DNA of 44,515 nucleotides from Anaerolineae bacterium (lineage in GTDB: Bacteria > Chloroflexota > Anaerolineae > Aggregatilineales > Phototrophicaceae). The first letter of the stretch is position 1. Each line of letters starts with the position of its first letter. Positions 25,801-33,866 of the stretch are shown here, one piece after another. A program made the position numbers and the translations under genes. The stretch is from positions 1 to 44,515 of the forward strand of contig JAPKMU010000003.1 in NCBI GenBank assembly GCA_026645745.1. The letters run 5' to 3'. Below the pieces are notes generated by a model, which was given only the letters and a program-made list of their open reading frames with translations, did no database searches and was not told the DNA's origin.

Positions 25801-26843
25801 GCAACCAGTTCTCCGGCGCACTGCCAGAGTTTCCCGCTCCGCTCTTGTTCATAGACGTCGCGGACAACGCCCTAACCGGGGTCGTTCCACCCTCGATTAC
25901 TCAGACCGCCATCTCCGAGCCCCATTATATGCGCAACCTCTATCTCTGCGGCGGCGAAAATGACCTCGCCTCCGATGACCCGGCGGTGAATACGTTCATT
26001 GAAGCGTATGCGCCGGGATGGTCACCCCTCAACGGCTGTCTGCCGCGCCTGTCGGTGATCGATGTCGTCGATGTCGTGCCTGATCCGCCAGTCGCGCCTG
26101 TCGGTTCGGTGGATGTGATCCTGTCCGAACTCGCGGACATCTCGACTTTCACCTATCAAGACGTGACGCTGATGCGCGGTTCGACTCCGGTCACGCTCGA
26201 TTCGTCGGTCACGGTTGCGCTGCACGACGCGCCGACGTTCACCTACCGGATCAGCGGGCTGACGTCGTTCACCACGCCGTTTGGGGTGTACACGCTTACG
26301 GTGAACGCAGCAGGGCTGCGCGATCAATTCGGTTTGCTGCCCACGTCACCAAGCACCGCCAGCGAGACGTGGACATGGGTCGAAACCGGATCGCTCACCG
26401 TTGAAGTCGATCTGCAAGGACGACCCGCCGCGCCCCATGCGAGTTATCTCATTCCGGTTGATGTGACGCTTGAGACGGCGGGCGGTGACACCGTGCTGCA
26501 CGAGACGATCACGCTCGATACTTACGGCATGTTTGCGCTGAATAACCTGATCCCCGGCAATTACACGCTGCGCGTCAAGCCGTCCAACGGGCTGGCGCTC
26601 AGTCAAGCGATCACCTTGACGAGCGGCGCGAACAGCGTGTATATGGGCATGATCCCAACTGGAGATGCGAACGGCGATAACCGTGTCAGCTTACTCGATT
26701 TCTCACTGCTGGCGCAGGCATTTGGCACGAGCCAAGGCGCACCGGGGTATAACCCTGCGGTGGACTTCAATGGCAACACGGTGATCGATCTGCTCGATTT
26801 TTCGGCGCTGGCGTCGAATTACGGCACAGCGGGCGCAGACTGA
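22806..26843 (+). CDS. Large secreted beta-helix / Calx-beta / LRR / dockerin protein
   Basis: 1345 residues. Order: signal peptide (1-26, ending VHA), right-handed beta-helix (about 50-470) with repeated NGGGIYI-like and ITNSTI-like turns and a NWWGDPTGPGG end motif, two Calx-beta-like domains (about 485-725), then an LRR region (about 727-1060). The LRR part starts with the cap CRALIDLYESTNGDGW and has about ten 21-24 residue units of the plant type (NQLTGSIPPLPPSL). A beta-sandwich part follows, and a dockerin with two calcium loops (GDANGDNRVSLLDF, VDFNGNTVIDLLDF) ends it. It should be exported and may bind polysaccharide, a surface or a cohesin partner. Its stop lies inside the 25-bp repeat described below. 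Confidence 0.9.
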   Translation: MTRIRSALMLCLFAAFLLSAALPVHATYFSVGCTNGVGDVAQFRAHINTAMSSGGTDTIWLAPDCTYTLTQPLTIGAGTAQSLTIQGQGGTVISGNNAVRVFNITAPTIPITLQTMTIQNGYATSGAAAIHAGNSSNLTLDNVTVRNNRVSYGGTGYGYAAIYAYGGWLTITNSTIIDNDGFYGGAVAAERALVQISSSTIRRNTAVGPGGGLYILGRTYLVFDLTVTSSTISENIARGSLGGGGVYLLGQDTGAQFSNTRITNNYGGTGGGIFASSADLSLINTIVSGNLSGPGGGIYIDGYDPDVTISGSTINGNRSLTLGGGMDATVNMYGSLSISTSTFAGNRAQTGGAVRGIGMTTIADAIMSGNYASLSGSALEGSIFDVDRSAFIGNRTETSSAIYAAFGSDAYITEVDASCFEGNTPYAMLTRPNAYDLRADGNWWGDPTGPGGEGSGFGDAVGAHVIFAPFLTSPPAACQNLPTDSVVSMFAAPPYLIEGGTGTLTIMREIPTNAPLTVNFTRGGTANAEDYILRMNGTDITGDSITIPADHGFAPIDFVAVRNFRDEQQNDTVILTLVDDPTYTVTDYARSIEVEIEDYDVSRVWLYSLIPVPSTLIEGETLTYEVNITTIPYADVTVTVHFDPAEVAINGETDGSVDLVFNESNWNTPQTLMVTVVDDAVPENEWVYQFLEATTITHTVTSADALYNGYPVPDFPLNIRDNDVDICAVQDQIPVSECRALIDLYESTNGDGWTNRGGWLEGTTICGMWEGVVCEYLPPAGGDPLVTPEPNEWANVVGLELSQNNLTGTLPDSFINLSHLRYVNMHSNAITGTLPELESLSELYSLSLSRNQLNGEIPSLPSEIVTILLAHNQLTGSIPEIAGLSALIQLELHDNQLSGEIPPLPPTLYSLALDDNLLSGSIPPLPAALNYFSASSNQLTGSIPTLPPILEYLFLDNNQLTGSLPPLPESLIIIQVPQNDMTGSIPPLPPSLIALGVAGNQFSGALPEFPAPLLFIDVADNALTGVVPPSITQTAISEPHYMRNLYLCGGENDLASDDPAVNTFIEAYAPGWSPLNGCLPRLSVIDVVDVVPDPPVAPVGSVDVILSELADISTFTYQDVTLMRGSTPVTLDSSVTVALHDAPTFTYRISGLTSFTTPFGVYTLTVNAAGLRDQFGLLPTSPSTASETWTWVETGSLTVEVDLQGRPAAPHASYLIPVDVTLETAGGDTVLHETITLDTYGMFALNNLIPGNYTLRVKPSNGLALSQAITLTSGANSVYMGMIPTGDANGDNRVSLLDFSLLAQAFGTSQGAPGYNPAVDFNGNTVIDLLDFSALASNYGTAGAD

Positions 26844-27038
26844 TTTTCTCTATTTCATTGCTCCTCACCCCCAACCCCTCTCCAACCTTCGGTTAGAGAG
26901 GGGAGAAAACAAGCGATGTGCTCCCCCTCTCTATCGCTTGCGATGGAGAGGGGGTAAGGAAAAAATGTCGTCCCGTAAACTGAATTCGGGGAGCGGTCGG
27001 TGGATAAGCCTTCGGCGCAGACTGATTTTCTCTATTTC
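26832..27038. repeat. Element R4 flanked by a 25-bp direct duplication
   Basis: The 25 bp at 26832-26856 (beginning GGCGCAGACTGATTTTC and including the upstream stop TGA) recur exactly at 27014-27038. Between them are 157 bp with two hairpins: CTCTCCAACCTTCGGTTAGAG (around 26879-26899) and CCCCCTCTCTATCG/CGATGGAGAGGGGG (about 26921-26954). The left part is shared with R3, and the right end GGATAAGCCTTC with R1 and R3. This looks like an insertion that duplicated its target, here the 3' end of the secreted-protein gene. The leader and ribosome site of the next gene lie downstream. Confidence 0.85.
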
Positions 27039-27095
27039 CATCCTTGTGCTATGCTGCACAACGTACCACAGCATTCCACACGAGGAGAATACAGA

Positions 27096-28466
27096 GTGAA
27101 AGTTCGTTTGCTGCCGATTGTTTTGTTCGCCATCCTGATCAGTGCTGTGCCGCTTTTCGCACAAAGCGACACCGAGATTTACGGTTCTGAAGATGGCTTG
27201 GTCACATTTGAGTACCCAACCGACTGGGTTGTTTCAGAAAACTCAGGCTTGATCACCGTGACGAATACCGCCGAAGCGGCGGAAGCCTTCCAAGCGGGCG
27301 AGAACATGCGCGAAGGGATGATCGCCGTGATCATCGCCCATATTTCCGCCATTTCAATCCTTGAACCCGCCGTTGATCCAACTTGGTCGCCGTTGGAAAT
27401 GATCGAGTACTTGGCGGAAGATTCCGGCACAAGCGCTGAGATCAGCGAAGGCGACTTGAACGGGTTTGCAGGCGCACAAGTGGACATCATCAACGACGAA
27501 ACCGAAAGCGCTGGTATTTATGGTGCGGCACTTGCACTCGATACGCCCACCGGCGTCGTCATACTTGTGCTCGAAAGCGGCGACGAGATCGACGTGTACG
27601 GAAACGGACTCTCACTCATTGCCACCTCGTTGACAGGTGCTTTCACGTCAGAGGTTCCCGATGAACCATCAGGTGAGGCGATCCGCCAATGGGCGATTGG
27701 CGCAGAAGCGACCAGCCAATACGGGGATACCAGTTGGAGCGCCGCTCAAGCGACGGGCGAACCGGATACCGATACATGCGGCGATATTACCACCGCGTGG
27801 GCGTCGTCAACTTCAACCGGGCAAGATACGCTGACGCTGGAATACGCTGTCGCGGTGATTCCGCAAGAAATCAGCGTCTACCAGACCTACAACCCCGGTT
27901 CGATCATCAGCATCAGCCTGATCACGGTCGATGGTGAGACGATCACCCTGCCCGACAGCGCCGATCCTCCCGGTAACACCGAATGCCCCGGCGTGTTCAA
28001 GCTGGATGTAGAAGATGTCAATCAACTTGTGATCGGCGTCATCATCGAATTGGATCAGACCATCGGCGGCAGTTGGAACGAGATCGATGCGGTGGAACTC
28101 GTCGGCGTAGCGGGTGAAGTCTTCACCGGATGGATGGGCGAAGGCGAAATCACCGATGCGGAACCCAGCCAAAGCTGGGAAGGCACGTTTGAAGGCGGCG
28201 AAACGATCACGATCACCGTCATCTCCAACAGTGACTTTCTCGATCCGAAGGTGCAGTTGTATTCCGCCGATGATCTCGAAACTCCGCTTGCCGAAAACGA
28301 CGACTCGCGCGATGAAGAAATCGGCTTTACCAATTCCCGCATTGAAGATTTCGAAATCGAAGAAGGCGGCGATTATGTGATCGTCGTCACCCGCTTCGGC
28401 GGCGTAGGCGATTACACACTCATGGTCGAAGGCGCGGACGGCGTCGAATTTGAGCCGAACTTCTAA
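27096..28466 (+). CDS. Secreted protein with PPC-like C-terminal domain
   Basis: 456 residues. A signal peptide (MKVRLLPIVLFAILISAVPLFA) is followed by a domain of about 170 residues starting YGSEDGLVTFEYPTDWVVSEN, resembling PsbP/DUF1795-like folds. The middle (about 190-345: SWSAAQATGEPDTDTCGD, WNEIDAVELVG) resembles a carbohydrate-binding or scarf-like beta-sandwich. The end (about 355-456: WEGTFEGGETITITV, GGDYVIVVTRFGGVGDYTLMVEG) fits the bacterial pre-peptidase C domain. The start is GTG at 27096 with CGAGGAG upstream; an open frame reaching 27000 crosses the repeat and is rejected. Role unknown, probably extracellular. Its last codons are duplicated behind element R5. Confidence 0.82.
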   Translation: MKVRLLPIVLFAILISAVPLFAQSDTEIYGSEDGLVTFEYPTDWVVSENSGLITVTNTAEAAEAFQAGENMREGMIAVIIAHISAISILEPAVDPTWSPLEMIEYLAEDSGTSAEISEGDLNGFAGAQVDIINDETESAGIYGAALALDTPTGVVILVLESGDEIDVYGNGLSLIATSLTGAFTSEVPDEPSGEAIRQWAIGAEATSQYGDTSWSAAQATGEPDTDTCGDITTAWASSTSTGQDTLTLEYAVAVIPQEISVYQTYNPGSIISISLITVDGETITLPDSADPPGNTECPGVFKLDVEDVNQLVIGVIIELDQTIGGSWNEIDAVELVGVAGEVFTGWMGEGEITDAEPSQSWEGTFEGGETITITVISNSDFLDPKVQLYSADDLETPLAENDDSRDEEIGFTNSRIEDFEIEEGGDYVIVVTRFGGVGDYTLMVEGADGVEFEPNF

Positions 28467-28605
28467 GAAACCGTTTAAAAAATCCCTCTCCCACGTAAAC
28501 CGCGAGCCTGTTTTTGTCCCTCTCCCCGCCTGCGTGGGAGAGGGACAGCTTGCGCAGCAAGCAGGGTGAGGGGTCATAAAACGACTATTCGAGCCGAACT
28601 TCTAA
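28452..28605. repeat. Element R5 flanked by a 15-bp direct duplication
   Basis: GAGCCGAACTTCTAA at 28452-28466, the last five codons of the preceding gene including the stop, recurs exactly at 28591-28605. The 124 bp between hold the family palindrome GTCCCTCTCCC/GGGAGAGGGAC around CGCCTGCGT (about 28517-28547) and a GGGTGAGGGG tail at 28563-28572. As in R4, the copied host sequence is the 3' end of a gene. The convergent histidine kinase gene ends at 28610, five bases after the repeat. Confidence 0.85.
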
Positions 28606-28609
28606 CGCA

Positions 28610-31024
28610 TTATTTCGTGCGTTTTGTGGACGCGGCTGAAGGTCGCGTCCACTCGATGCGCACGGTTGTTCCCTCGCCAATCACACTCGTGATCGCGCTT
28701 TGCGCGTCAATCGAGCGCGAACGCTCCCGAATATTACTCAAGCCAACGCTGCTCCAACTGATCTGCGCCGGATCAAACCCCTGCCCATCATCGATCACCG
28801 TGAGCGCAGCATGATCGTGATCGCATCCCAGTTGAATCCGCACCTGATGGGCGTGCGCGTGCTTGATCACATTGTTCAGCGCTTCTTGTGTGATCCGGTA
28901 AAAAGTCGTCCGCACTTTGACGGGAAGTTCAACGCTGCCTTCAACGTGCAGAGTCACGGTAAGTTGATCGGCGTGCCCCATCGCGGCGTTTGCCAGATGG
29001 GTGAGCATCTCCACCAAGTTAAACGACTCGGTATCCACATCACGCATTTCGACGACGAGATTACGCATCTCCGCCAGCGCCCCCCGATTCAACCGCCAAA
29101 GCTGCTCTAGGTTCGCCTCAAACTGGGGATGATTCGGTACACGCATCAGCGTTTCAGAGAGCAGTGCCGCGCTGAACAAAAGCTGACTGACCGAGTCATG
29201 CAGGTCACGGGCGATGCGCTGGCGTTCTTTGATCATGCTGAGTTCTTGCGCGTGCTCCAGCGCGATTGCGTTATGAACGGCTAACGCGGCTTGCGCGGCG
29301 AAAACTTTCAGGCGGGCGGCGTGTTCCGCCGTAAAAAACGCAGGGGTGCGGCTGTTCAGGTTGAGGAAACCGAGGATTTCATCGCCAAACGCGATCACCA
29401 TCCCCAAGTAGCTTTGCAGCGGCGCAGCATCGATCAGGCTCGCGCGGTCTGGGTGCTTCTCAATCTGCGGGATGATCAGCGGCTCATGGGTGCGCATCAT
29501 CGTATCAAGGTCAGGGTGCTGATCAAGCGGGAGGGAAAGCTGGCGCAGCACTTCGCCCATTTGCATAAGTGCATCGTCGTCAAACCCGCGCATCCCAACC
29601 ACCCGTGCTTGGCGGTCGCGCACCAGCATGATATTCACCGTATCGTAGGGGACGACTTGCGAGAGCGTATCCAAGATATGCTCAAGCACACGCGGAAGAT
29701 CGAGCGTGCTGTTCAGCGTGAGCGCGATGCGGGCGATTGCCTCGGCAAATTGGCGCTGATCCCATTCTGCCAGTGCGGCGCGCTTTTGTGTGTCGATGTC
29801 GATGGTGCTGCCCACAATGCGCGTTGGCACACCCTTTGAATCACGCACATACACGGCGCGATCCCAGACGTACTTCCAATATCCTGCTTTGTGACGCACC
29901 CGATACTCGCGGTCATACTGGTAAATCGAGGGATCATTGAAGACGCGCGCGGTATCCAAGCGTATCCATTCGGCATCGTCCGGGTGAACAAGGGTCATCC
30001 ACCACCCACCGCTTGGATCGATGTCCTCTTCCGTGTAGCCAAGCAGTTCTGCTAAACCGTGTGACCGCTGCACCGTGCCGGAGAGGATGTCATAGTCATA
30101 AATGATCGCCTGCACCGCATCGGTCGCCAAACGGTAGCGTTCTTGTGCGATTTGAAGTTCCTGCTCGGCTCGCTTGCGTTCGCTAATGTCGGTCACGCTG
30201 CCGACAACGCGCACAACCTTTCCAGTTTCGTCGCGCACCAGCATGGACTGTGACCATACGTAAACCACCTGACCGCTGCGGTGAAGAATGCGGTACTCGA
30301 CGGAATGTAAATCATGGCGCGTATTGGTGTTGTACAGATTAACATCATATTCCCTCAATATCCGGTCGCGGTCATCCGGATGAATCAATGCATTCCACCA
30401 TGCGCGCGTCGGCTCGGATTCTTCGACGGTGTATCCGGTCACATCATATAAACTGGTGCTTCGCTCAACCATGCCCGTTCGCACATTGTAGTCAAACCGC
30501 ACCGCACGAATCGGGGATTGTCCATCGCTGTAATGCTGGTGTGCCTGTGACGCTATCGCGTCGATCTGCCGACTGCGCCGTTGATCATCGGCTAAGGCAA
30601 ATTCCATATCTCGCTGACGCACCGCGTTTTCAATCGCAGTGATCAAGCGGAACGGCGTCAGGTCGCGGCGCAGCAAGTAATCAGATGCCCCTAACTGCAT
30701 CAGCCGAAATACATGCAGTGGATCAACCGGATCGCCAATGATCACAACCGCCTGTGGATACAGCGGATAGGGAAATGTCCGCAGTCGAATGATCAATTCC
30801 TCAAGATCATCGGTGATTTGATCCGAAATCAAGATACAGTGCGGAGGCGGATTGGAGAGTGCAGACAAAAGCGCTGACGCTGACGTGAAATGCTCGATCC
30901 GAAACGTGAACGGTTCAAGTTGAGCAAGCTGCGCGCGAATCAAAGCCGCATCGTCAGGAGCGGCGGAATTTGGCTCACACTCCGGGCACGCCAGCAGGAG
31001 ATAGCGCTCAACCTGCATATTCAC
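28610..31024 (-). CDS. Sensor histidine kinase (pseudo-receiver, PAS, PAS, GAF, HisKA_3, HATPase)
   Basis: 804 residues, no membrane segment, so probably cytoplasmic. The N-terminus (1-135) is receiver-like but lacks the paired acids and the conserved Lys (GASDYLLRRDLTP), so it may not be phosphorylated. Two PAS domains follow, each with a PAC end (VGSVTDISERKRAEQEL, VGSTIDIDTQKRAAL), then a GAF domain (about 420-580). The kinase core is of the NarX/DesK type: H-box RQRIARDLHDSVSQLL with His609, and ATPase motifs NNVIKHAHAH and DDGQGFD. The start is GTG at 31022-31024 with GGAG 8-9 nt upstream; ATG at 31018 is an alternative. No LuxR-type response regulator is adjacent, so it is an orphan here. 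Confidence 0.9.
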   Translation of the reverse strand: MNMQVERYLLLACPECEPNSAAPDDAALIRAQLAQLEPFTFRIEHFTSASALLSALSNPPPHCILISDQITDDLEELIIRLRTFPYPLYPQAVVIIGDPVDPLHVFRLMQLGASDYLLRRDLTPFRLITAIENAVRQRDMEFALADDQRRSRQIDAIASQAHQHYSDGQSPIRAVRFDYNVRTGMVERSTSLYDVTGYTVEESEPTRAWWNALIHPDDRDRILREYDVNLYNTNTRHDLHSVEYRILHRSGQVVYVWSQSMLVRDETGKVVRVVGSVTDISERKRAEQELQIAQERYRLATDAVQAIIYDYDILSGTVQRSHGLAELLGYTEEDIDPSGGWWMTLVHPDDAEWIRLDTARVFNDPSIYQYDREYRVRHKAGYWKYVWDRAVYVRDSKGVPTRIVGSTIDIDTQKRAALAEWDQRQFAEAIARIALTLNSTLDLPRVLEHILDTLSQVVPYDTVNIMLVRDRQARVVGMRGFDDDALMQMGEVLRQLSLPLDQHPDLDTMMRTHEPLIIPQIEKHPDRASLIDAAPLQSYLGMVIAFGDEILGFLNLNSRTPAFFTAEHAARLKVFAAQAALAVHNAIALEHAQELSMIKERQRIARDLHDSVSQLLFSAALLSETLMRVPNHPQFEANLEQLWRLNRGALAEMRNLVVEMRDVDTESFNLVEMLTHLANAAMGHADQLTVTLHVEGSVELPVKVRTTFYRITQEALNNVIKHAHAHQVRIQLGCDHDHAALTVIDDGQGFDPAQISWSSVGLSNIRERSRSIDAQSAITSVIGEGTTVRIEWTRPSAASTKRTK

Positions 31025-31158
31025 GGGGGCTGCTCCAATCTTAGAAAACGCGGGTCTTGGTTAGGAGACATCCTGCAAATCGAGGGCAGCGTTGAAAAAA
31101 CATAGGGGATTAAACCACGCCGTTGGGGTCTACCGCAAGCAAAATGAATATCCTTAAC

Positions 31159-31190
31159 GCACTCCTCACCGGGGTCCCGGTGAGGAGTGC
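31159..31190 (-). terminator. 15-bp perfect stem-loop after PIN-TRAM gene
   Basis: GCACTCCTCACCGGG (31159-31173) and its exact reverse complement (31176-31190) enclose GT. It begins 7 bp past the stop of the minus-strand PIN-TRAM gene, and the transcript continues into an AT-rich stretch (31138-31158), so it probably ends that transcript. Confidence 0.7.
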
Positions 31191-31196
31191 GAAGCG

Positions 31197-32249
31197 CTAT
31201 GACTTCTCTGGCGTGGCGAACAAAATGCGCCCGGTTTCTTTATTGATCAGCTTGGTGACGCTGACATAGATCGTGCGATCCATGTACTGCTTACCGTTTT
31301 CGATGATCACCATCGTGCCATCTTCGAGATAACCAACGCCTTGATTTGCCTCTTTGCCTTCTTGAATCACACGGATCGTGAAGCGTTCACCGGGAATGTA
31401 CACCGACCGGACAGCATTCGCCAGCGAGTTGATATTCAACACTTGGACACCCTGCGCCCGCGCCACTTGGTTCAGCGGATAATCGACCGTTAAAATCGGG
31501 GACTGCATCTTCACTGCTAGCGCGATCAGCTTGTTATCGACCTCATCCTCATCTTCAATATCATCCTCGATGATTTTGAATAGGACTGTCGGCTCACGCT
31601 GGAGTTCATTCAGCTTATTCAAGCCGTGCCGCCCACGCGACCGCCGCTGCGGGTCGGACGAATCGGCAACACGGTGGAGTTCGCTCACCACAAAGCGCGG
31701 CGCGAGCAGCGTCCCGCCGATAAATCCGGTTTTGGCAATATCGACAATGCGCCCGTCGATCAACACACTGGTATCCAGCAGAAGCGAACGATCCTCACCG
31801 CTGCCGTACATCGTGCGCGCCTTGCCAATGCCGAGCCACTCAAACAAAAACTGCCATACATCGCGCGAACGTGCGCTGAAAATGACGGTGAACAGGTACG
31901 CCAGCACAACCACCATGATCGGCGGAATCAAGCGCCCAAGCGGCGGATCAAGCAGCGAGAGCGGGTAGGAGGTGAGCAGGGCAACCGTCAGACCGACGAT
32001 CAACCCAAGCAGGCTGGTAAACAAGACTTCAATTGGCTGTTCACTGATCTGTGCGCGGGCGCGGGCAATCGGGCGGATGGTCAAATAAGGGGTTAAGACC
32101 AACCCGAACAGCGCTCCCACCAATGCGAACACGAGTGAAACGCCCAAATCAGGCAGGGAAAGCGGATCGGCAACAGTAAGACCCAAACGTGCGCCGACGA
32201 GTGCAAACACGATCATCCCAACGATGCGGGAAATAAAGTCGATGGACAT
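31197..32249 (-). CDS. PIN-TRAM membrane protein, YacL-like
   Basis: 350 residues. About four membrane helices lie in the first 125 residues (SLVFALVGALFGLVLTPYL, EVLFTSLLGLIVGLTVALLT, LIPPIMVVVLAYLFTVIFSA). A PIN nuclease-fold domain follows (LLLDTSVLIDGRIVDIAKTGF; acidic residues in EDEVDNKLIALAVKM and ILTVDYPLN). A TRAM RNA-binding domain ends the protein (GKEANQGVGYLEDGTMVIIEN). This is the arrangement of Bacillus YacL; members are thought to be membrane-bound RNases but the substrate is not established. The ATG at 32249 has GGAG nine bases upstream and begins a membrane segment; the longer frame upstream includes terminator sequence. Confidence 0.9.
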   Translation of the reverse strand: MSIDFISRIVGMIVFALVGARLGLTVADPLSLPDLGVSLVFALVGALFGLVLTPYLTIRPIARARAQISEQPIEVLFTSLLGLIVGLTVALLTSYPLSLLDPPLGRLIPPIMVVVLAYLFTVIFSARSRDVWQFLFEWLGIGKARTMYGSGEDRSLLLDTSVLIDGRIVDIAKTGFIGGTLLAPRFVVSELHRVADSSDPQRRSRGRHGLNKLNELQREPTVLFKIIEDDIEDEDEVDNKLIALAVKMQSPILTVDYPLNQVARAQGVQVLNINSLANAVRSVYIPGERFTIRVIQEGKEANQGVGYLEDGTMVIIENGKQYMDRTIYVSVTKLINKETGRILFATPEKS

Positions 32250-32396
32250 TGTGTGAAACTCCAATCCAAATGAGTTGTACCGCAAGGCACGCCAATCCAA
32301 TGAAGGCAGGGCAGGGACGGCGTGTAACTTTCGCATCGTAGCACATGGCATGGGGAGCGTCAACGCGCCAAAAGAGGGGGTGTTTATGGAAGAAAT

Positions 32397-32443
32397 ACCC
32401 TTCTTCACCTCGGCTTGTTGCATAGGGTGAAGTGAAGAAGGGT
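32397..32443 (-). terminator. Stem-loop after asnS
   Basis: ACCCTTCTTCAC (32397-32408) pairs with GTGAAGAAGGGT (32432-32443), a 12-bp stem with a 23-base loop, 10 bp past the asnS stop. On the minus strand it is followed by ATTTCTTCC, a weak U-rich tail. Confidence 0.55.
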
Positions 32444-32453
32444 TACGCTCGGC

Positions 32454-33794
32454 TTACGGGTACTTCCGGTTCAGGATGCGCGCATACGGGATCGCCTCAC
32501 GCAGGTGATCCAGCCCGCAGATCCACGCGACAGTGCGTTCAAGCCCTAAGCCGAATCCGGCATGGGGGACACTGCCAAAGCGCCGCAGATCGAGATACCA
32601 CGAATAGGCGTTCGGGTCGATGCCGAAGTTCTTGACGCGCTCGTCCATCAATGCCACATCGAAGATGCGTTCGCTGCCGCCGGTCACTTCGCCGTAGCCT
32701 TCCGGGGCGAGTAAGTCAACGCTGCGGCAGACCTCCGGGCGACCTTCGACCGGTTGCATATAGAATGCTTTCACGGCGGTCGGGTAGTGATAGACGAATA
32801 CCGGGCGATCAAACATCTCGGCAACGGCGGTTTCATGCGCCCCGCCGAAGTCGTCACCCCATTCGATCTTGAGGAATTCCTTGCGCTCCGGGTCGGTTTC
32901 TGCCTCGTAAGCCGCTTGAATCCGCTTAACCGCTTCGTCGTAGCTGATGCGGGCGAACGGCGCTTTGATCGCCTCAAGGCGTGAAAGATCGCGTTCGAGA
33001 ATCGCCAGTTCCGGCTGATGTTTTTCGAGCACGGCGCTGACCACATGCGCGATCATCTGCTCCTCAATGTCCATCAGTTCTTCAAGCGTGCAGTGAGCGA
33101 TCTCCGGCTCAAGCATCCAAAATTCCATCAAGTGGCGGCGTGTTTTGGATTTTTCAGCGCGGAACGTTGGACCGAAGCAGTAGACTTTGCCGAACGCCAT
33201 CATGTTGGCTTCGTTATAAAGCTGCCCGGTTTGCGCCAGATACGCGGGTTCACCAAAATAATCGATCTCAAACAGGTTGGTGGTGTTTTCGCCCGCTGTC
33301 GGCGTGATGATCGGCGTATCGACGAGCAGGAAGCCGCGATCATCGAGCCAGTTGCGGAGCGTGTGAACAATCGTCGCACGGATGCGCATGATCGCCCACT
33401 GACGCTTGGAGCGCAGCCACAGATGGCGGTTGTCCATCAAGAAATCAGTGCCGTGTTCTTTCGGCGTGATCGGGTAATCCGATGCGACCTGAAGCACCTC
33501 GACCGCCGTGATCGTCAGTTCGTATCCGTGCGGGACGCTCTTTTCCGCCTTCGGGTTCGCCTGAACGACACCAGTCACAACGACGGCGCTTTCTTGGGTG
33601 AGCGCGGTCAACTGTGCGATGAGCGCCTCGCTTAAATCCGGCTTGAAGCCGACCCCCTGCACCAGCCCTGTACCGTCACGGAACATCACGAAGAACACTT
33701 TTTTGGTTTCGGTCTTGTCGTAAACCCAGCCGCGCAGGGTGACTTCTTCACCCACATGCTGCGCGATCTGGCTGATAGTGATTGCTGCTGCCAC
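32454..33794 (-). CDS. asnS: Asparaginyl-tRNA synthetase
   Basis: 446 residues, class II. An N-terminal OB-fold anticodon-binding domain (VTLRGWVYDKTETKKVFFVMFRDGTG) is followed by the catalytic core: motif 2 FGPTFRAEKSKTRRHLMEFWMLE and motif 3 GFGLGLERTVAWICGLDHLREAIPYAR. AsnS is preferred over AspS by length, lack of an inserted GAD domain and the core sequence HLMEFWMLEPE. The start is GTG at 33794, preceded by AAAGGCGG; an ATG ten codons upstream would add MLNCLQRRLN and is less likely. With AsnS present, Asn-tRNA can be made directly, and AsnB in this window supplies asparagine. Confidence 0.93.
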   Translation of the reverse strand: MAAAITISQIAQHVGEEVTLRGWVYDKTETKKVFFVMFRDGTGLVQGVGFKPDLSEALIAQLTALTQESAVVVTGVVQANPKAEKSVPHGYELTITAVEVLQVASDYPITPKEHGTDFLMDNRHLWLRSKRQWAIMRIRATIVHTLRNWLDDRGFLLVDTPIITPTAGENTTNLFEIDYFGEPAYLAQTGQLYNEANMMAFGKVYCFGPTFRAEKSKTRRHLMEFWMLEPEIAHCTLEELMDIEEQMIAHVVSAVLEKHQPELAILERDLSRLEAIKAPFARISYDEAVKRIQAAYEAETDPERKEFLKIEWGDDFGGAHETAVAEMFDRPVFVYHYPTAVKAFYMQPVEGRPEVCRSVDLLAPEGYGEVTGGSERIFDVALMDERVKNFGIDPNAYSWYLDLRRFGSVPHAGFGLGLERTVAWICGLDHLREAIPYARILNRKYP

Positions 33795-33866
33795 GTTCAA
33801 CCGCCTTTGCAAACAGTTCAACAAATAGAGGAAATTGGGCGGATTATAACATGAGAAATGTCCGCT

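Noticed and set aside
25380-25870. Periodic sequence with ~63-69 bp units resembling a repeat array
   Set aside because: The units are in-frame leucine-rich repeats of the large secreted protein; spacers do not vary freely and the frame stays open, so it is not a CRISPR.
26921-26954. C/G-rich hairpins as intrinsic terminators
   Set aside because: No T-run follows, and the same stems occur in several gaps of different orientation with shared ends, so they fit a dispersed element better.
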